A stretch of DNA of 64,000 nucleotides from the NCBI GenBank assembly GCA_027019265.1, contig JALUWX010000032.1, positions 1 to 64,000 of the forward strand, in the 5' to 3' direction. The stretch's first letter is position 1, and each line of letters begins with the position of its first letter. Under the pieces are notes generated by a model, which was not told the origin of the DNA, ran no database searches, and was given only the letters and a program-made list of their open reading frames with translations. Shown here one piece after another: positions 26,735 through 36,201 of this stretch. This DNA comes from Phycisphaerales bacterium. Lineage in GTDB: Bacteria > Planctomycetota > Phycisphaerae > Phycisphaerales > UBA1924. The position numbers and the translations under genes were made by a program.

Positions 26735-28315
26735 TCAGTTGCCCGATGCGCCCCGGCGGCGTAGCTGGGCTTCGTGGAGGTCCTTGGGCTCGATCGTGCT
26801 GGTGTCGAGGGGTTCGAACCACTTTCCGGTGGGGTTGGTCTGCTTCGGCTGCGTTGTGGTGATCCCGACAATGTTGATCAGGTCGGGGGCGAAGTTGTCC
26901 GGGGGCGAGTTGATGGGGGTGTCGGCGCGGATGTTCCAGAAGGTGGTCCATGCTCCGGCGTGCTTGCCCAGGGCGGTGCTCCCTCCGGATTTCCAGATCC
27001 GGGTACCCTTCCCGACATCGATGTTGGAGAAGAGGTTTGCGTGGTTGACACTCTTGTGGTGGTCGAACGCGATGTTGACCCCGCGGCCGTTCTTGGAGAC
27101 GTTGCCCGCGCTGCGCCGGGTGAGTGTGATCTCGTGGTAGAAGACGGTGTCGAAGTTGAAGCCGTCGAGGAGGTTGTCGATCCCGAGGGTGATCCCGTGG
27201 TGTCCGGTGTAGGTCTTGAGGTAGGGTTCACGCTCTGAAGTGAATGTGATGTCTTTGAGGGTGTTGTTGTAGCCGTGGACGAAGAACCCGGAGTCGCAGT
27301 TCCGGACCTCGACGTTTCGGATCCAGCAGTCGTACGCGTTCCCGATGGCGACGGCGTTGCGTCCTCTTTCGGTGAAATGGCCTTCGTAGGGGAGGGGATC
27401 GAACTCGATCGCGAGGTGCTCGATCCCGACGTCGTAGACATGGGGCTGGGAGGGACGGACGACGGGGTTCCACTCCGATCGGAGGTCCCAGCGGAGGGGT
27501 CGGTTGAGGATGATGTTGGAGCCGCTGATCGATTCGACGATGGCGTGCATGGTGACGTTGAGCTTGGTGTTGAGTTTGCTGTAGTCGCCGGGATCGTTTG
27601 CGTAGAGGTAGTCGATGAGGGAGTTGGAGCTGGGGTTGGACTGGACGACGATGACCCGGGCGCCGACGCTGAGTTTCTTGGGATCATCAACCCGGATGAC
27701 CCTGGAGCCCTGCTGCGCGGGTGCGGTGATGGTCGCGGTTTTGGACTGGGTGTAGGAGCCGTTGATCCGGAAGAACCCGCTCGACCAGGACCACTTGAGT
27801 GTTCTCTTGGGCTCGCCTGGCTTGAGTGTGGGTTCGACGTCTTCGAGCGCCTTGGTGATGTGGATGGTGGTCTTGTCGGGGCCTTGTCCACGGAGGACGA
27901 TGCGGGGTTTGTTGAGATTGATAACGTCGCTGATCTCGAATCGGCCTTCGGGGATCTCGATGGCGCCTGCGTCGGTGCGCGCGATGGCGCGTCGGAAGGC
28001 GGCGGTGTCGTCCCGGCCGTCGTCGGGGACGGCACCGAAATCGGTGACGGACGCGACGGTCCGGTACTGGGGGAGGGGCTTGTTCCCGAAGGCGTAGCCC
28101 GCGTAGGAGAAGTCGATGAGGCGGGGATTGGAATCGGCGCGTTCACCCGATGCACCCCAGAGCGCGGATTGATTGTCGCGCGGGGCTTCAATGACAGCGC
28201 CCCGGTCGCGTGATGACGCGCCGGGGAGCTGTGTGGTCGAGAGGGTGATGGTGGCGCAGGCGCTCATGGTGAGCGCGAGCATTGCGGTTGCGACTGCTGC
28301 TCGTAAGGTGATCAC
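26735..28315 (-). CDS. Pectate-lyase-superfamily beta-helix protein, putative lipoprotein
   Basis: 526 residues. The N-terminus looks like a lipoprotein signal (MITLRAAVATAMLALTMSAC). The start of the solenoid has the hallmark VTDFGAVPDDGRDDTAAFRR of pectate-lyase-3/GH28/GH55-like right-handed beta-helices, followed by rungs such as YDVGIEHLAIEF and CWIRNVEVRNCDSGFFVHGY. The family acts on uronic-acid or glucan polysaccharides; the substrate cannot be told. It starts with GTG at 28315, overlapping the stop of the cytochrome gene (GTGA, 28312-28315), with no own Shine-Dalgarno; translation is coupled. Confidence 0.8.
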   Translation of the reverse strand: MITLRAAVATAMLALTMSACATITLSTTQLPGASSRDRGAVIEAPRDNQSALWGASGERADSNPRLIDFSYAGYAFGNKPLPQYRTVASVTDFGAVPDDGRDDTAAFRRAIARTDAGAIEIPEGRFEISDVINLNKPRIVLRGQGPDKTTIHITKALEDVEPTLKPGEPKRTLKWSWSSGFFRINGSYTQSKTATITAPAQQGSRVIRVDDPKKLSVGARVIVVQSNPSSNSLIDYLYANDPGDYSKLNTKLNVTMHAIVESISGSNIILNRPLRWDLRSEWNPVVRPSQPHVYDVGIEHLAIEFDPLPYEGHFTERGRNAVAIGNAYDCWIRNVEVRNCDSGFFVHGYNNTLKDITFTSEREPYLKTYTGHHGITLGIDNLLDGFNFDTVFYHEITLTRRSAGNVSKNGRGVNIAFDHHKSVNHANLFSNIDVGKGTRIWKSGGSTALGKHAGAWTTFWNIRADTPINSPPDNFAPDLINIVGITTTQPKQTNPTGKWFEPLDTSTIEPKDLHEAQLRRRGASGN

Positions 28316-28743
28316 GGTGCAGTATATGCGTTGCCCTCGTAGGTGCGGATGAAGGCGAGGACGGCCCTGATGTCTTCATCGGGGAGGATGGCTTCGGTGA
28401 AGCCACCGCGCGGGGGCATGTCGGCGCCGTCTTCGACGACCCGACCGGTCACGACATATTCAAAGAGTTGTTCGTCGGTGTTGGTTTTGACGAACTCGTT
28501 GTTGTGGAGGTTGGGGCCGTTGTCGGGCATGCCCTTGCCGTCGGCGTTGTGGCAGGTGGCGCAGGTTTTCTTGAACACCATCGCGCCTTTGAGGGCGGCG
28601 GGGTTGACGCTGGGTTTGGAGGTCGAAGTGCTCGAGGCGGTGGGTGTCGAGGAGGCGTCTTCGGAGTCGCCGCCGCAGGCGACGAGGAGGGTGGATACGC
28701 CGAGCATGGCGGGGATGACGAGCGATCTGAGTGCAGCGTTCAT
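28312..28743 (-). CDS. Mono-haem cytochrome c, lipoprotein
   Basis: A small class I cytochrome c, 143 residues, anchored by a lipobox (STLLVAC, Cys23) and a Ser/Thr-rich linker of about 25 residues. The haem motif is CATCH (61-65), and Met109 in DMPPRGG is the likely sixth ligand. It should shuttle electrons in the periplasm or at the outer face of a membrane. An AGGAGA site precedes ATG 28743; the upstream ATG at 28800 lacks a signal peptide. It is coupled to the beta-helix lyase-like gene, an odd pairing. Confidence 0.9.
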   Translation of the reverse strand: MNAALRSLVIPAMLGVSTLLVACGGDSEDASSTPTASSTSTSKPSVNPAALKGAMVFKKTCATCHNADGKGMPDNGPNLHNNEFVKTNTDEQLFEYVVTGRVVEDGADMPPRGGFTEAILPDEDIRAVLAFIRTYEGNAYTAP

Positions 28744-28855
28744 GACGATCTCCTGTGGCATGGTATTCTGGATCCTGCAATCCGCTATGTACTGTAGCAC
28801 ACGAATGACAGTTTGATTTCTGGCATTGCTCGATTTTTGTTCTGCTTGGCAGGAA

Positions 28856-29995
28856 TCACCCCTTGATCCGGTTGACCAATGTGGAGGACTTCACTTGCAC
28901 CCCTTTGAGGATGGATTTCAGCTGATCCCGGTTGGGGGCGAACTCCATGGCTGTCTGCATGTCGATCCACTCCTTATCCACCAGTTCGGCGAAGTGCTGG
29001 GTGAAGGAGACCATGCCTTCGGATCGGGAAGAAGCGATGACACTGGGGAGGTCGGCGTCCCGTTCGTCTCGGATGAGTTCTTTCACGGTGGGTGAGGTCA
29101 GGAGGACTTCGACGGCCGGAACGACGGAGGTTCCCGTGATTTCTTTGTTCGAGGGGACAAGTCGTTGGGCGCAGATGGCTTTCATGGTCGCGGCGAGGGA
29201 GTTGCGGATGAAGGTGCGTTCGTCCTGGGGGAAGAACTCGAGCATGCGCCCGAAGGCGCCCATGGTGTCCGCGGTGTGGAGGGTGGCGAAGACCAGGTGT
29301 CCGGTCTCGGCCGCTTGGATCGCGCTGAGGACGGTCTGCTGGTCGCGCATCTCACCGATGAGGATGACATCGGGGTCCTGTCGGACGATGTGCTTGAGCG
29401 CCTCGTGGAAGTCGGTGACATCGATCCCGATCTCGCGTTGGGAGACGATGGACTGCTTGGGATAGAAGCGGTATTCGACGGGGTCTTCGACGGTGATGAT
29501 GTTCTCGGCGCGGGTTCTGTTGACCTGCTCGATCATGGCGGCGAGGGTGGAGGACTTGCCCGACCCGGTGACGCCGACGACGAGGACGAGTCCTTCGCGT
29601 TCCTGGGTAACGATCTTGGAGTAGACGGGCGGGAGGTGGAGGTCTTCGTAGGAGGGGATCTCGGCTTTGACGCGCCGGATGGCGGCGTGGGTGTGGTTCC
29701 CGGATCGGAGCATGTTGATGCGGAAGCGGTCCCCTGGTCCGCCGTCGGGATCCTCGATGTGCCACGCGAAGTCGAGGTCGCCGGTTTCGGCGAAGCGTTT
29801 CTTCTGGACTTCGGAGAGGAGCGGGTCGAGGAGGTGGTCCGCTTCGTCTTCGGAGACGGGGTCGGCTTCGATCGGGCGGAGCTCGCCGCCGACCCGGTAG
29901 GTGGGTGGGATCCCGACCTTGATGTGGAGGTCGGAGGCGTCGAGTCGGCGCATGGCGCCGAGGAGTTTCTTGATGTTGAGGGCGCCTTGGATCAT
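28856..29995 (-). CDS. pilT: Type IV pilus retraction ATPase PilT
   Basis: The hexameric ATPase that depolymerises type IV pili for twitching and DNA uptake. The 379-residue protein has Walker A GVTGSGKSSTLAAM, the Asp box ITVEDPVEYRF, Walker B DVILIGEMRD and the His box TGHLVFATLHTADT. The PilT-specific AIRLI-like helix is present at the C-terminal side as SLAATMKAICAQRLVP and the arms after it. ATG 29995 with AAGGAG upstream is the start; the 16 residues before it are a shadow. No pilus assembly genes are next to it. The pseudopilin-like genes at 35386 and 47861 may not be its substrates. Confidence 0.93.
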   Translation of the reverse strand: MIQGALNIKKLLGAMRRLDASDLHIKVGIPPTYRVGGELRPIEADPVSEDEADHLLDPLLSEVQKKRFAETGDLDFAWHIEDPDGGPGDRFRINMLRSGNHTHAAIRRVKAEIPSYEDLHLPPVYSKIVTQEREGLVLVVGVTGSGKSSTLAAMIEQVNRTRAENIITVEDPVEYRFYPKQSIVSQREIGIDVTDFHEALKHIVRQDPDVILIGEMRDQQTVLSAIQAAETGHLVFATLHTADTMGAFGRMLEFFPQDERTFIRNSLAATMKAICAQRLVPSNKEITGTSVVPAVEVLLTSPTVKELIRDERDADLPSVIASSRSEGMVSFTQHFAELVDKEWIDMQTAMEFAPNRDQLKSILKGVQVKSSTLVNRIKG

Positions 29996-30018
29996 GGCGG
30001 GCTCCTTTTGGGTGCGGC

Positions 30019-30056
30019 AGAAAAGAAACACGCCGCGATACAAGTGTATCGCGGCG
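30019..30056 (-). terminator. Rho-independent terminator of the GH57 gene
   Basis: A perfect 12-bp stem (CGCCGCGATACA, 30031-30042, complement 30045-30056) with a 2-base centre is followed on the minus strand by TGTTTCTTTTCTG. It lies 29 bases after the GH57 stop and separates it from pilT. Confidence 0.85.
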
Positions 30057-30085
30057 CGGGGGTTCTCGGAAGATGAAGATTGGGC

Positions 30086-33019
30086 TTATGGACAGCCCGC
30101 GCTGAGGAGTTGGAGGAACGCGGAGACGTCGAAGAAGTCGTATGAGCCGTCGTCGGTGAAATCGGCGATGGGATCTTCGTTCGCGAGGGCTTGGAGGAAG
30201 GCGGAGACATCGAAGAAATCGAGGGCTCCGTCGCCGCTGAGGTCTGCTGGGCAGCAGGATTCATCGCTGATGTCGCACGTTTCGATGGCGGCGAACTCGT
30301 CCGCTTCGACGTTCCCGTCGCCGTCCTGAGTGACGGGGACCTGGTTGGTGATTTCGAGGGTTGAGCCGTCGGCGGATCCGAAGCTGAGCACGCACACGTG
30401 GATGGTGTCGGGGACGGATCCGAACTCGCCCACGAGGTCGAGGGTGGCTTCGAGGACGGCTCCGGATGCGACCTGGGCTGCGCCCTGGTTGTCGAACCAT
30501 CCGGCGAAGTTGTTGTCGTTCTCGTTCCCGACGAAGGCGGACCACTGCGCGACCTGACCGCTCTTGCCCCACATGGCTTGGGTCATCGCGCCGGGTTCGT
30601 CGGCGACGACGATGAAGCGATCGAGCCCCCCGCTCGCGGGGTTGGTTGCGAGGTAGAGGGTGGACCCGCGGAGCGCGGCGCGGAGTTCGATTCCGTTGTT
30701 GTTCGCGATGAGCGTGGTGTTCGGATCGAGGGTGCCGTCGATGGTGAAGTCGGGTTCCGCGGTGCCATCGACGCTGAAGTGCCAATCCGCGCCGTTGTTG
30801 TTATCCCAGGTTCCCGCGCCGTTGTTGAAGACCATATCGAGTTGGGTGGCGCTCGATGGGACGTTGAGGGTGATCTCCCAGATCCCGTCGTTGTCCGGGT
30901 CGCTCATGACGGGATCGGGTTCGAAGACGCTCGACCAGTTGTCGATCCCCCAGTGGATGTAGACGTTGGGTGCGCCGCTCAGGACGGTTCCCGATTCGTC
31001 GTAGGTGATGGTGACGGGCTCGCCGGCGATGGGGGTGGACGGGTCGAGGGTGACACCTTCGCCCGGGCCGGTGGATTGTTCGGACCCGACCCAGACGTGT
31101 TTGATGTCGGAACGGGAGATGTTGCCCGCGCTGTCCTGGGCTTCGACGTAGTAGTCGATGAGAACATTGGACTGACCCGTAATCATCGCGCCGTAGCGCA
31201 TGGCCTTGCGAGATGCTTGGAGCACACCCTGGGGTGTCGGGACGGCGGCGCTCGACATGGGGATCGAGTTCCACGCGCCGACTTCCGGACCTCCGGCGAA
31301 GGTTTCGTTCTGGGTCGAGGAGAGTGGATTCTGGCCGTCGTTATCGATGCGCCAGTGGAGAGTGACGTTCGAGACGGTGTTGAAATCCGCGACGAGGGTC
31401 CAGACCTCGAAGTCGCTGGGTTGGGGCTGGGAGCCGAACTCGATCGCGCCGGGGTTGTAGGGTTCGCGTTGGGGGACGAAGATCGCGGGACCGACCTGAT
31501 CGGTGAGCGAGGACCCGGGGTAGGCGCTGTCGATCATGTCGATGGCGGCGTTTGCGGCGCGGGTGGGGTTGGAGTCCCAGACCTCGGTGCCGTCCCAGTA
31601 CCAGTAGTCGGAGGCCTGCCCGACGAGGAGCATGCGCCAGGCGCGATGGCGGAGATCACCGGTGGCGTTGATGATGTGGTTGAGGTCGGTTGTGCTCGTC
31701 GGGTTGATGGGATTGGTGTGGTCGAGGGTGAGGACGTGGGCTTGGGCTTGGGTGATGGCGGCCCAGGAGTTGATGTCGGGGGAGGTGGCGCCGGCGCTGA
31801 CATCGCCTCCGAGCCACTTCTTGAACTCGGGGTCTCCGGAATCTGCGCCGGCCCAGGAGCCGTCCTCGATGTGGATGATGTCGGAGGGGTTCACGGGGAA
31901 TCGATCGAGGTAGTCGTCCACGGTGGTGACATCGTAGTCGGGGTCGCCCGTGACCCAGTTGACCATGTTCTGGAAGTTGTGGTGGTAGTAGCCCTCGGAT
32001 CCGCCTCCGAAGTTGTCGCCGTCGTGGTGGAGGACGACGAACATGGGGTGGTCGGGGTCGGTGTTCTCGCCCAGGTAGGCGTCCATGACTTGGTCGTAGA
32101 GGAAGGCGCCGTAGCCGCCTCGTCCGTCTTCGTTGCCTTCGTAGCGTGCTGCGGGGACGGCGACGATTTGGGAGATCGCGCCCGTGTCGGGATCGATGTG
32201 CTGCGCGATGTGGGGTTGGTATCCGAAGGGCGCGGAGACCTGAGAGGGTGCCCAGAGGTTCTGAAGCTGGATCCAGGATCCTCCGGTGGTTGCGGGGTCG
32301 GGGTTGAGCTGATCGGCGCGGTTGGGACGCGTGATCCCCGTGGAGTCTGTGTGGGGGTAGTTCAGGCACGCGCGGTCGAAGTGGATGTTGTCCACGAGGA
32401 CCCAATCGAGCCCGGCTTCGACGAGCGCGGGGATCATGCGTGTGGAGAACGCGGTTTCGGGTGGGAAGAGCCCGGCGGAGTCCGCTGGGGTGCTGAACTC
32501 GCTTGCGCGGACGCGCTGGTGGAGCGCGATCTGGAGGACGATGGACTTCTCATCGATCAGGGGCATGAGGGGATGGAAGTACCCGAACCCGATCATCTCG
32601 AGTCGTGGATTCCCGAGCGTTGTGTAGTTGGAGGAGGGAAACGCGGATTGTTCGGAGGCGTAGGTCGAGGACCAGTTGGACCAGAGCCCGCCGTTGATCC
32701 CGGAGGATTCGAGCGCGTTGAGGTTCTCGATGAGGGCTCCGGAGAAGGAGACATGCGCACCGAGGTGCGCGAGGGAGGACCCTGCGTTGACGGCGTTGGC
32801 CGGCCAGTTTGTGTAGGGGCCGAAGCGTTGGTTGTGGATATCGGGGACGGAGAACGAGAAGAAGGGGTCGGATCCGAAGGGGTCGAGGTCGGGGACGTAG
32901 CGGGGTTGGTGCATGTGCCAGAGGAACCCGATGTGGATGGGTTCGGTGGCGAGTGCGCCGGCGCTCATAGAGATCATCGCGGCGAGGGTGGCGTAGGTTG
33001 AAATGGATTCGTATTTCAC
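30086..33019 (-). CDS. Secreted GH57-family glycoside hydrolase with dockerin-like module
   Basis: 977 residues, signal peptide about 1-25. GH57 region 1 is IGFLWHMHQPRYVP (HQP at 37-39). A candidate nucleophile block is GLFPPETAF (183-191, Glu188), and the acid/base block is HHDGDNFGGG. GH57 members are alpha-amylases, amylopullulanases, branching enzymes or alpha-galactosidases, so an alpha-glucan substrate is likely. Two beta-sandwich regions follow: one near VTLHWRIDNDG and one near VYIHWGIDNWSSVF, the second resembling starch-binding modules. Residues 925-977 are a dockerin-like pair (ADLSGDGALDFFD and ADFTDDGSYDFFD) ending GCP. The start is GTG 33019, with GGAG 5 bases before it. Confidence 0.88.
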   Translation of the reverse strand: MKYESISTYATLAAMISMSAGALATEPIHIGFLWHMHQPRYVPDLDPFGSDPFFSFSVPDIHNQRFGPYTNWPANAVNAGSSLAHLGAHVSFSGALIENLNALESSGINGGLWSNWSSTYASEQSAFPSSNYTTLGNPRLEMIGFGYFHPLMPLIDEKSIVLQIALHQRVRASEFSTPADSAGLFPPETAFSTRMIPALVEAGLDWVLVDNIHFDRACLNYPHTDSTGITRPNRADQLNPDPATTGGSWIQLQNLWAPSQVSAPFGYQPHIAQHIDPDTGAISQIVAVPAARYEGNEDGRGGYGAFLYDQVMDAYLGENTDPDHPMFVVLHHDGDNFGGGSEGYYHHNFQNMVNWVTGDPDYDVTTVDDYLDRFPVNPSDIIHIEDGSWAGADSGDPEFKKWLGGDVSAGATSPDINSWAAITQAQAHVLTLDHTNPINPTSTTDLNHIINATGDLRHRAWRMLLVGQASDYWYWDGTEVWDSNPTRAANAAIDMIDSAYPGSSLTDQVGPAIFVPQREPYNPGAIEFGSQPQPSDFEVWTLVADFNTVSNVTLHWRIDNDGQNPLSSTQNETFAGGPEVGAWNSIPMSSAAVPTPQGVLQASRKAMRYGAMITGQSNVLIDYYVEAQDSAGNISRSDIKHVWVGSEQSTGPGEGVTLDPSTPIAGEPVTITYDESGTVLSGAPNVYIHWGIDNWSSVFEPDPVMSDPDNDGIWEITLNVPSSATQLDMVFNNGAGTWDNNNGADWHFSVDGTAEPDFTIDGTLDPNTTLIANNNGIELRAALRGSTLYLATNPASGGLDRFIVVADEPGAMTQAMWGKSGQVAQWSAFVGNENDNNFAGWFDNQGAAQVASGAVLEATLDLVGEFGSVPDTIHVCVLSFGSADGSTLEITNQVPVTQDGDGNVEADEFAAIETCDISDESCCPADLSGDGALDFFDVSAFLQALANEDPIADFTDDGSYDFFDVSAFLQLLSAGCP

Positions 33020-33106
33020 GGGAGCTCCGAGGCTGAGAAACTGCGGTTGATCGGTCAGAATACCAGATCCGTGACACTGTTCAAGGTGATCGAGCGGAGC
33101 TACGGG

Positions 33107-35389
33107 TTATTGATCGATGAAGAGCCCGTGGAGGGTGGCGTTTGCGGGGTCGGCGTCGTTGGGCTTGCCCGTGATGATCGTCGAGTTGTTGGTCCGGAGA
33201 GCGCCGGGGTAGATGTCGTCGGAGGATCCGAGATCCATGAAGCATGAGTAGCTGTGGACTCGTGCGGTATCGAAGTGGTACGTGTCGTTGCTGGATTGGC
33301 CGAGGACAGCTCCGGGATTGACGCTGTAGCGATCGGTGCCTTCGGAGTCGATGAAGATCGCAAGGGCTTGCATGGCGGCGGCGCCTTGGGCGAGCCCGTC
33401 GGCGCGGTAGGCGTCGTTGCCTTGCTTGTCCCAGAGGAGGGTGATGGACTCGTCCCAGACCCCGGACTGGGAGGCGGCGGTCATGGACCAATAGGTGTCG
33501 TCGCCTTGATCGTCGATGAGGATCCCGATCGCTTGGTGCGCGGCGAAGGCCTGTCCATAGCGGTTCCCGTGGTAGAGGTCGTTCCCGGCATGGTCGCGGA
33601 TCATCCCGAGCCCGAAGTAGTAGCCACCCCCTTGGGAGAACTCGCCGGCGATGTATTGGTCGTTCCCGGATTTGTCGTCGATGAGCCCGATCCCTCCGGC
33701 GGCGTAACCGCGGATCCCGAAGCCGAAGCCCTGGGACATGCCGAGGTAGACGCCGGGGGTTCCGTAGGCGCTGGGGAAGTTTGGGCCGTTGGCTTGGTAG
33801 AGGTCGTTGCCCGATTGGTCGAGGATCGCGCCGAGCCCGCGCGGGCCGCCCACGCCTTGCGAGAGCTTTTCGGCGCGGTAGGTGTCCCGTCCGGATTGGT
33901 CGATGATGAGACCGACGCCGTAGAACCCTACGCCCTGGGACCATCCGGAGTCGGGTCCGGCGTTGTCGTAGGTGTCGTCTCCGGCGCGGTCGATGATGAC
34001 GCCGACCCCAAAGAAACCTGCACCGATTGAGAACATGTTGTGTCCGATGTAGGTGTCGTTGCCTTGGTGATCGTCGATGATCGAGGTTGCGCGGATCCCG
34101 GTTCCGGGTCCGGCGAAGTCCGCGAAGGATTCGTAGCGGTCATGGCCTGCGAGATCGATGATGATCTCGCTCCGGGACGGGATTTTGGGTTGGTGTGAAC
34201 GGAGCGACCGGGTGTCCGGTGTTTCGGGTTGTGGTTCGTGTCTCGGCCAGATGTAGGTGTCGTTGCCCCCGGGATCGAGAACGCGCTGGACGATGGACAT
34301 GTCGTAGGTATTGGGGCCTGGACCTCCGATGATCCAGTGGATGCCGTGTTCGTCGATCAGTTCAGCGATGACGTCGCCTTTGACGCCGATGGCGGGGATC
34401 GATGCTTTGGTGTCTGATTCGTTGTGGAGTGTTTCCAACCGGACCGCGGCGTCACGGGCGTGTATGCCCAGCGAGATGAAGAGTGACTGGTCGATCATCC
34501 AGTTCGGGGTGTTGATCGTTGCGATCTGGGCTTGTGCTTGGTCAGGATCGATGGACCAGTTGTCACGCATGGTCCGGACGACGGATGGCGAGCACACGTC
34601 GATGAACATGGAGCCGCTCGATGCGTTCCCGATCTGGTTCCGATCGAAACCGAGCTCGGTCGCCATGAACGTCTCGATCGTTTCGAGGCGCTGCCACGTC
34701 GATTGGGATCGATCGTCTCGGATCGGCGCGAGCGCGTTGGTCAGGTCTTCGGCGATCGTGTCGAGTGCGAGGGGGTTGCGGAACGCGCGGAAGACGTGGG
34801 GCATGGAGTTCGGGTCGAGCGCGTCGTCCTGGACGCTGCGGAGGTGCGCCATGAGGTTGGCGAGCCCGGTGTCGTGGTTGAGGATCCCGTGCTCGTGTGC
34901 GAGGTCGAGGATCTGGTCTTCGTAGGCGCCTTTGGGGGAGTCGGGGAAGGTTCGGTTGTCTGCGCCTCTTCCAATGGTCCCGGTCCATTCGTTGCGGTTT
35001 CCGAGCTCGACTTCGACGGTGAACTCGTCGCCGCCTTCACCTCCGATGGGGACACTCGCGTTGGACTGTGCGTCGGGGGATCTTCGGAGGGTGAGGGTGA
35101 TCGTGGTTGCGGGATCGATCTGGTCGATGGTGGTTCGGAAGTCGTCGGCGCTTTCGACTGTGTGGTCGTTGATCGCGATGAGGTTGTCGCCGCGTTTGAT
35201 TCCGGAGTCGGAAACGAAGGACTTTCCTCCGAGGGGTCCGGGGTAGATCCATCCGACGACGACGCCGTGCTCGGTGTCGCGCACGCTGAGCCCGAGGTAG
35301 GGCTGCTGGTGGAGTGGTCTGGGGTCCGGGTCGGTTGCGATCGCGCTCGTGGTGAGGACGGCGAGCGCGATGAGCGCTGATCGGATCAT
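33107..35389 (-). CDS. Exported PDZ protein with about eleven 27-residue DxxGxDxY repeats
   Basis: 760 residues. A signal peptide ([18 protein letters not shown]) is followed by a PDZ-like domain (about 25-110: [20 protein letters not shown], then [16 protein letters not shown]). A helical domain spans about 130-330. From residue 372 to about 745 runs a tandem repeat. Each unit starts with (I/L)I-D-x-x-G-(N/D)-D-x-Y, continues with a Gly-rich SQGxGxxGxG segment, and is mostly 27 residues long; examples are [16 protein letters not shown] and DHAGNDLY. At least eleven units are visible, with longer ones of 38-48. The pattern suggests a beta-solenoid with Asp ladders that could bind calcium, but it is not the classic RTX repeat. 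The ATG overlaps the stop of the pseudopilin-like gene (ATGA). No known family named. Confidence 0.75.
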   Translation of the reverse strand: MIRSALIALAVLTTSAIATDPDPRPLHQQPYLGLSVRDTEHGVVVGWIYPGPLGGKSFVSDSGIKRGDNLIAINDHTVESADDFRTTIDQIDPATTITLTLRRSPDAQSNASVPIGGEGGDEFTVEVELGNRNEWTGTIGRGADNRTFPDSPKGAYEDQILDLAHEHGILNHDTGLANLMAHLRSVQDDALDPNSMPHVFRAFRNPLALDTIAEDLTNALAPIRDDRSQSTWQRLETIETFMATELGFDRNQIGNASSGSMFIDVCSPSVVRTMRDNWSIDPDQAQAQIATINTPNWMIDQSLFISLGIHARDAAVRLETLHNESDTKASIPAIGVKGDVIAELIDEHGIHWIIGGPGPNTYDMSIVQRVLDPGGNDTYIWPRHEPQPETPDTRSLRSHQPKIPSRSEIIIDLAGHDRYESFADFAGPGTGIRATSIIDDHQGNDTYIGHNMFSIGAGFFGVGVIIDRAGDDTYDNAGPDSGWSQGVGFYGVGLIIDQSGRDTYRAEKLSQGVGGPRGLGAILDQSGNDLYQANGPNFPSAYGTPGVYLGMSQGFGFGIRGYAAGGIGLIDDKSGNDQYIAGEFSQGGGYYFGLGMIRDHAGNDLYHGNRYGQAFAAHQAIGILIDDQGDDTYWSMTAASQSGVWDESITLLWDKQGNDAYRADGLAQGAAAMQALAIFIDSEGTDRYSVNPGAVLGQSSNDTYHFDTARVHSYSCFMDLGSSDDIYPGALRTNNSTIITGKPNDADPANATLHGLFIDQ

Positions 35390-36093
35390 GGGGTTTCGAG
35401 GGACCAGGGGAGCATCTTGCTTGCGTGCCAGGTCATCTTGCTGGGGTCGTACTCGGAGAAGCTCGCGGCGTGCCCGTCGAAGAAGAAGATGTTGCTCTTC
35501 CCGTCGTGGGGGACGAGTTCGCCTTCGAAGAAGACGGTGGGCTGGGTTGCGTCGTCCTGATCGCAGTCGGGTTCGTGGGCGTTGGGATCTTTGTCGCCGT
35601 AGGGCTGGATGTAGAGCCCGGGGTGGTTGCAGTCGCCTCCCATGACGAACTTGCTGGGGAAGTAGATCTGCTGCTCGCGCACGTTGGAGAACTGGCGCTG
35701 GTAGCGGGTCCAGGAGTACCGCGCGGCGATGAAGTACGAGAACGGGGTGGCTTCGACGGGTCGGCGCGCAGGGTCGTGGTAGGCCTCGGTGGCTTCGAGG
35801 TAGGGTTCGAGGATCTCGGTCCACCCGAGCCCGGGCTCGTCTCCGCCCTGGCCGTCGCCTTGGCCTCCGAAAACCTGCCAGCCCGACCAGTAGGGGTAGG
35901 CCTTCTTGTTGGCGTCGGCGTACATAGTTTGGGCTTGGGTGATGGAGCGGACGTTGGCGAGGCACACGGTGGTCATGGCCGATCCGCGCGCGGAGCGGAG
36001 CGCGGGGAGGAGGATCCCTATGAGGAGCGCGATGATCGCGATGACGACGAGGAGTTCGATGAGTGTGAACGCGCGGCGAGAGCGGGGTGTCAT
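35386..36093 (-). CDS. Prepilin-like secreted protein (planctomycete type II pseudopilin-like)
   Basis: 235 residues. The N-terminus has the prepilin peptidase signal: basic leader MTPRSRRA, cleavage before FTLIELL with the Glu at +5, and a hydrophobic helix ([17 protein letters not shown]). The rest is a globular domain with [15 protein letters not shown] near the end, as in the large planctomycete families that carry this head (prepilin-type N-terminal cleavage domain). An AAGGAG site precedes ATG 36093. The gene is coupled to the repeat protein at 33107-35389 and follows the 1043-residue hydrolase-like gene by 108 bases. The role of such stand-alone proteins is unknown; a link to polysaccharide binding is only suggested by context. 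Confidence 0.85.
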   Translation of the reverse strand: MTPRSRRAFTLIELLVVIAIIALLIGILLPALRSARGSAMTTVCLANVRSITQAQTMYADANKKAYPYWSGWQVFGGQGDGQGGDEPGLGWTEILEPYLEATEAYHDPARRPVEATPFSYFIAARYSWTRYQRQFSNVREQQIYFPSKFVMGGDCNHPGLYIQPYGDKDPNAHEPDCDQDDATQPTVFFEGELVPHDGKSNIFFFDGHAASFSEYDPSKMTWHASKMLPWSLETP

Positions 36094-36201
36094 GGTCTGG
36101 AGTCTCCTTGTGGGAATGTATCGGAATGCGCGGACCATGTGCACAGAAAAACCCGGGATCGGGGGGGATCACGGGCTCGGGTCGGGGTTTGTCTCGGGTT
36201 C

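Noticed and set aside
26805-26825. TpsiC-like GGTTCGAACC string suggesting a tRNA
   Set aside because: It lies inside the beta-helix lyase-like coding sequence and no cloverleaf surrounds it.
28806-28855. Possible -24/-12 sigma-54 promoter (TGGCA strings)
   Set aside because: The spacing between GG and GC elements does not fit the consensus.
30398-33001. 867-codon Gly/Val/Asp-rich open frame on the plus strand
   Set aside because: It mirrors the GH57 gene; no start signal and no recognisable domain.
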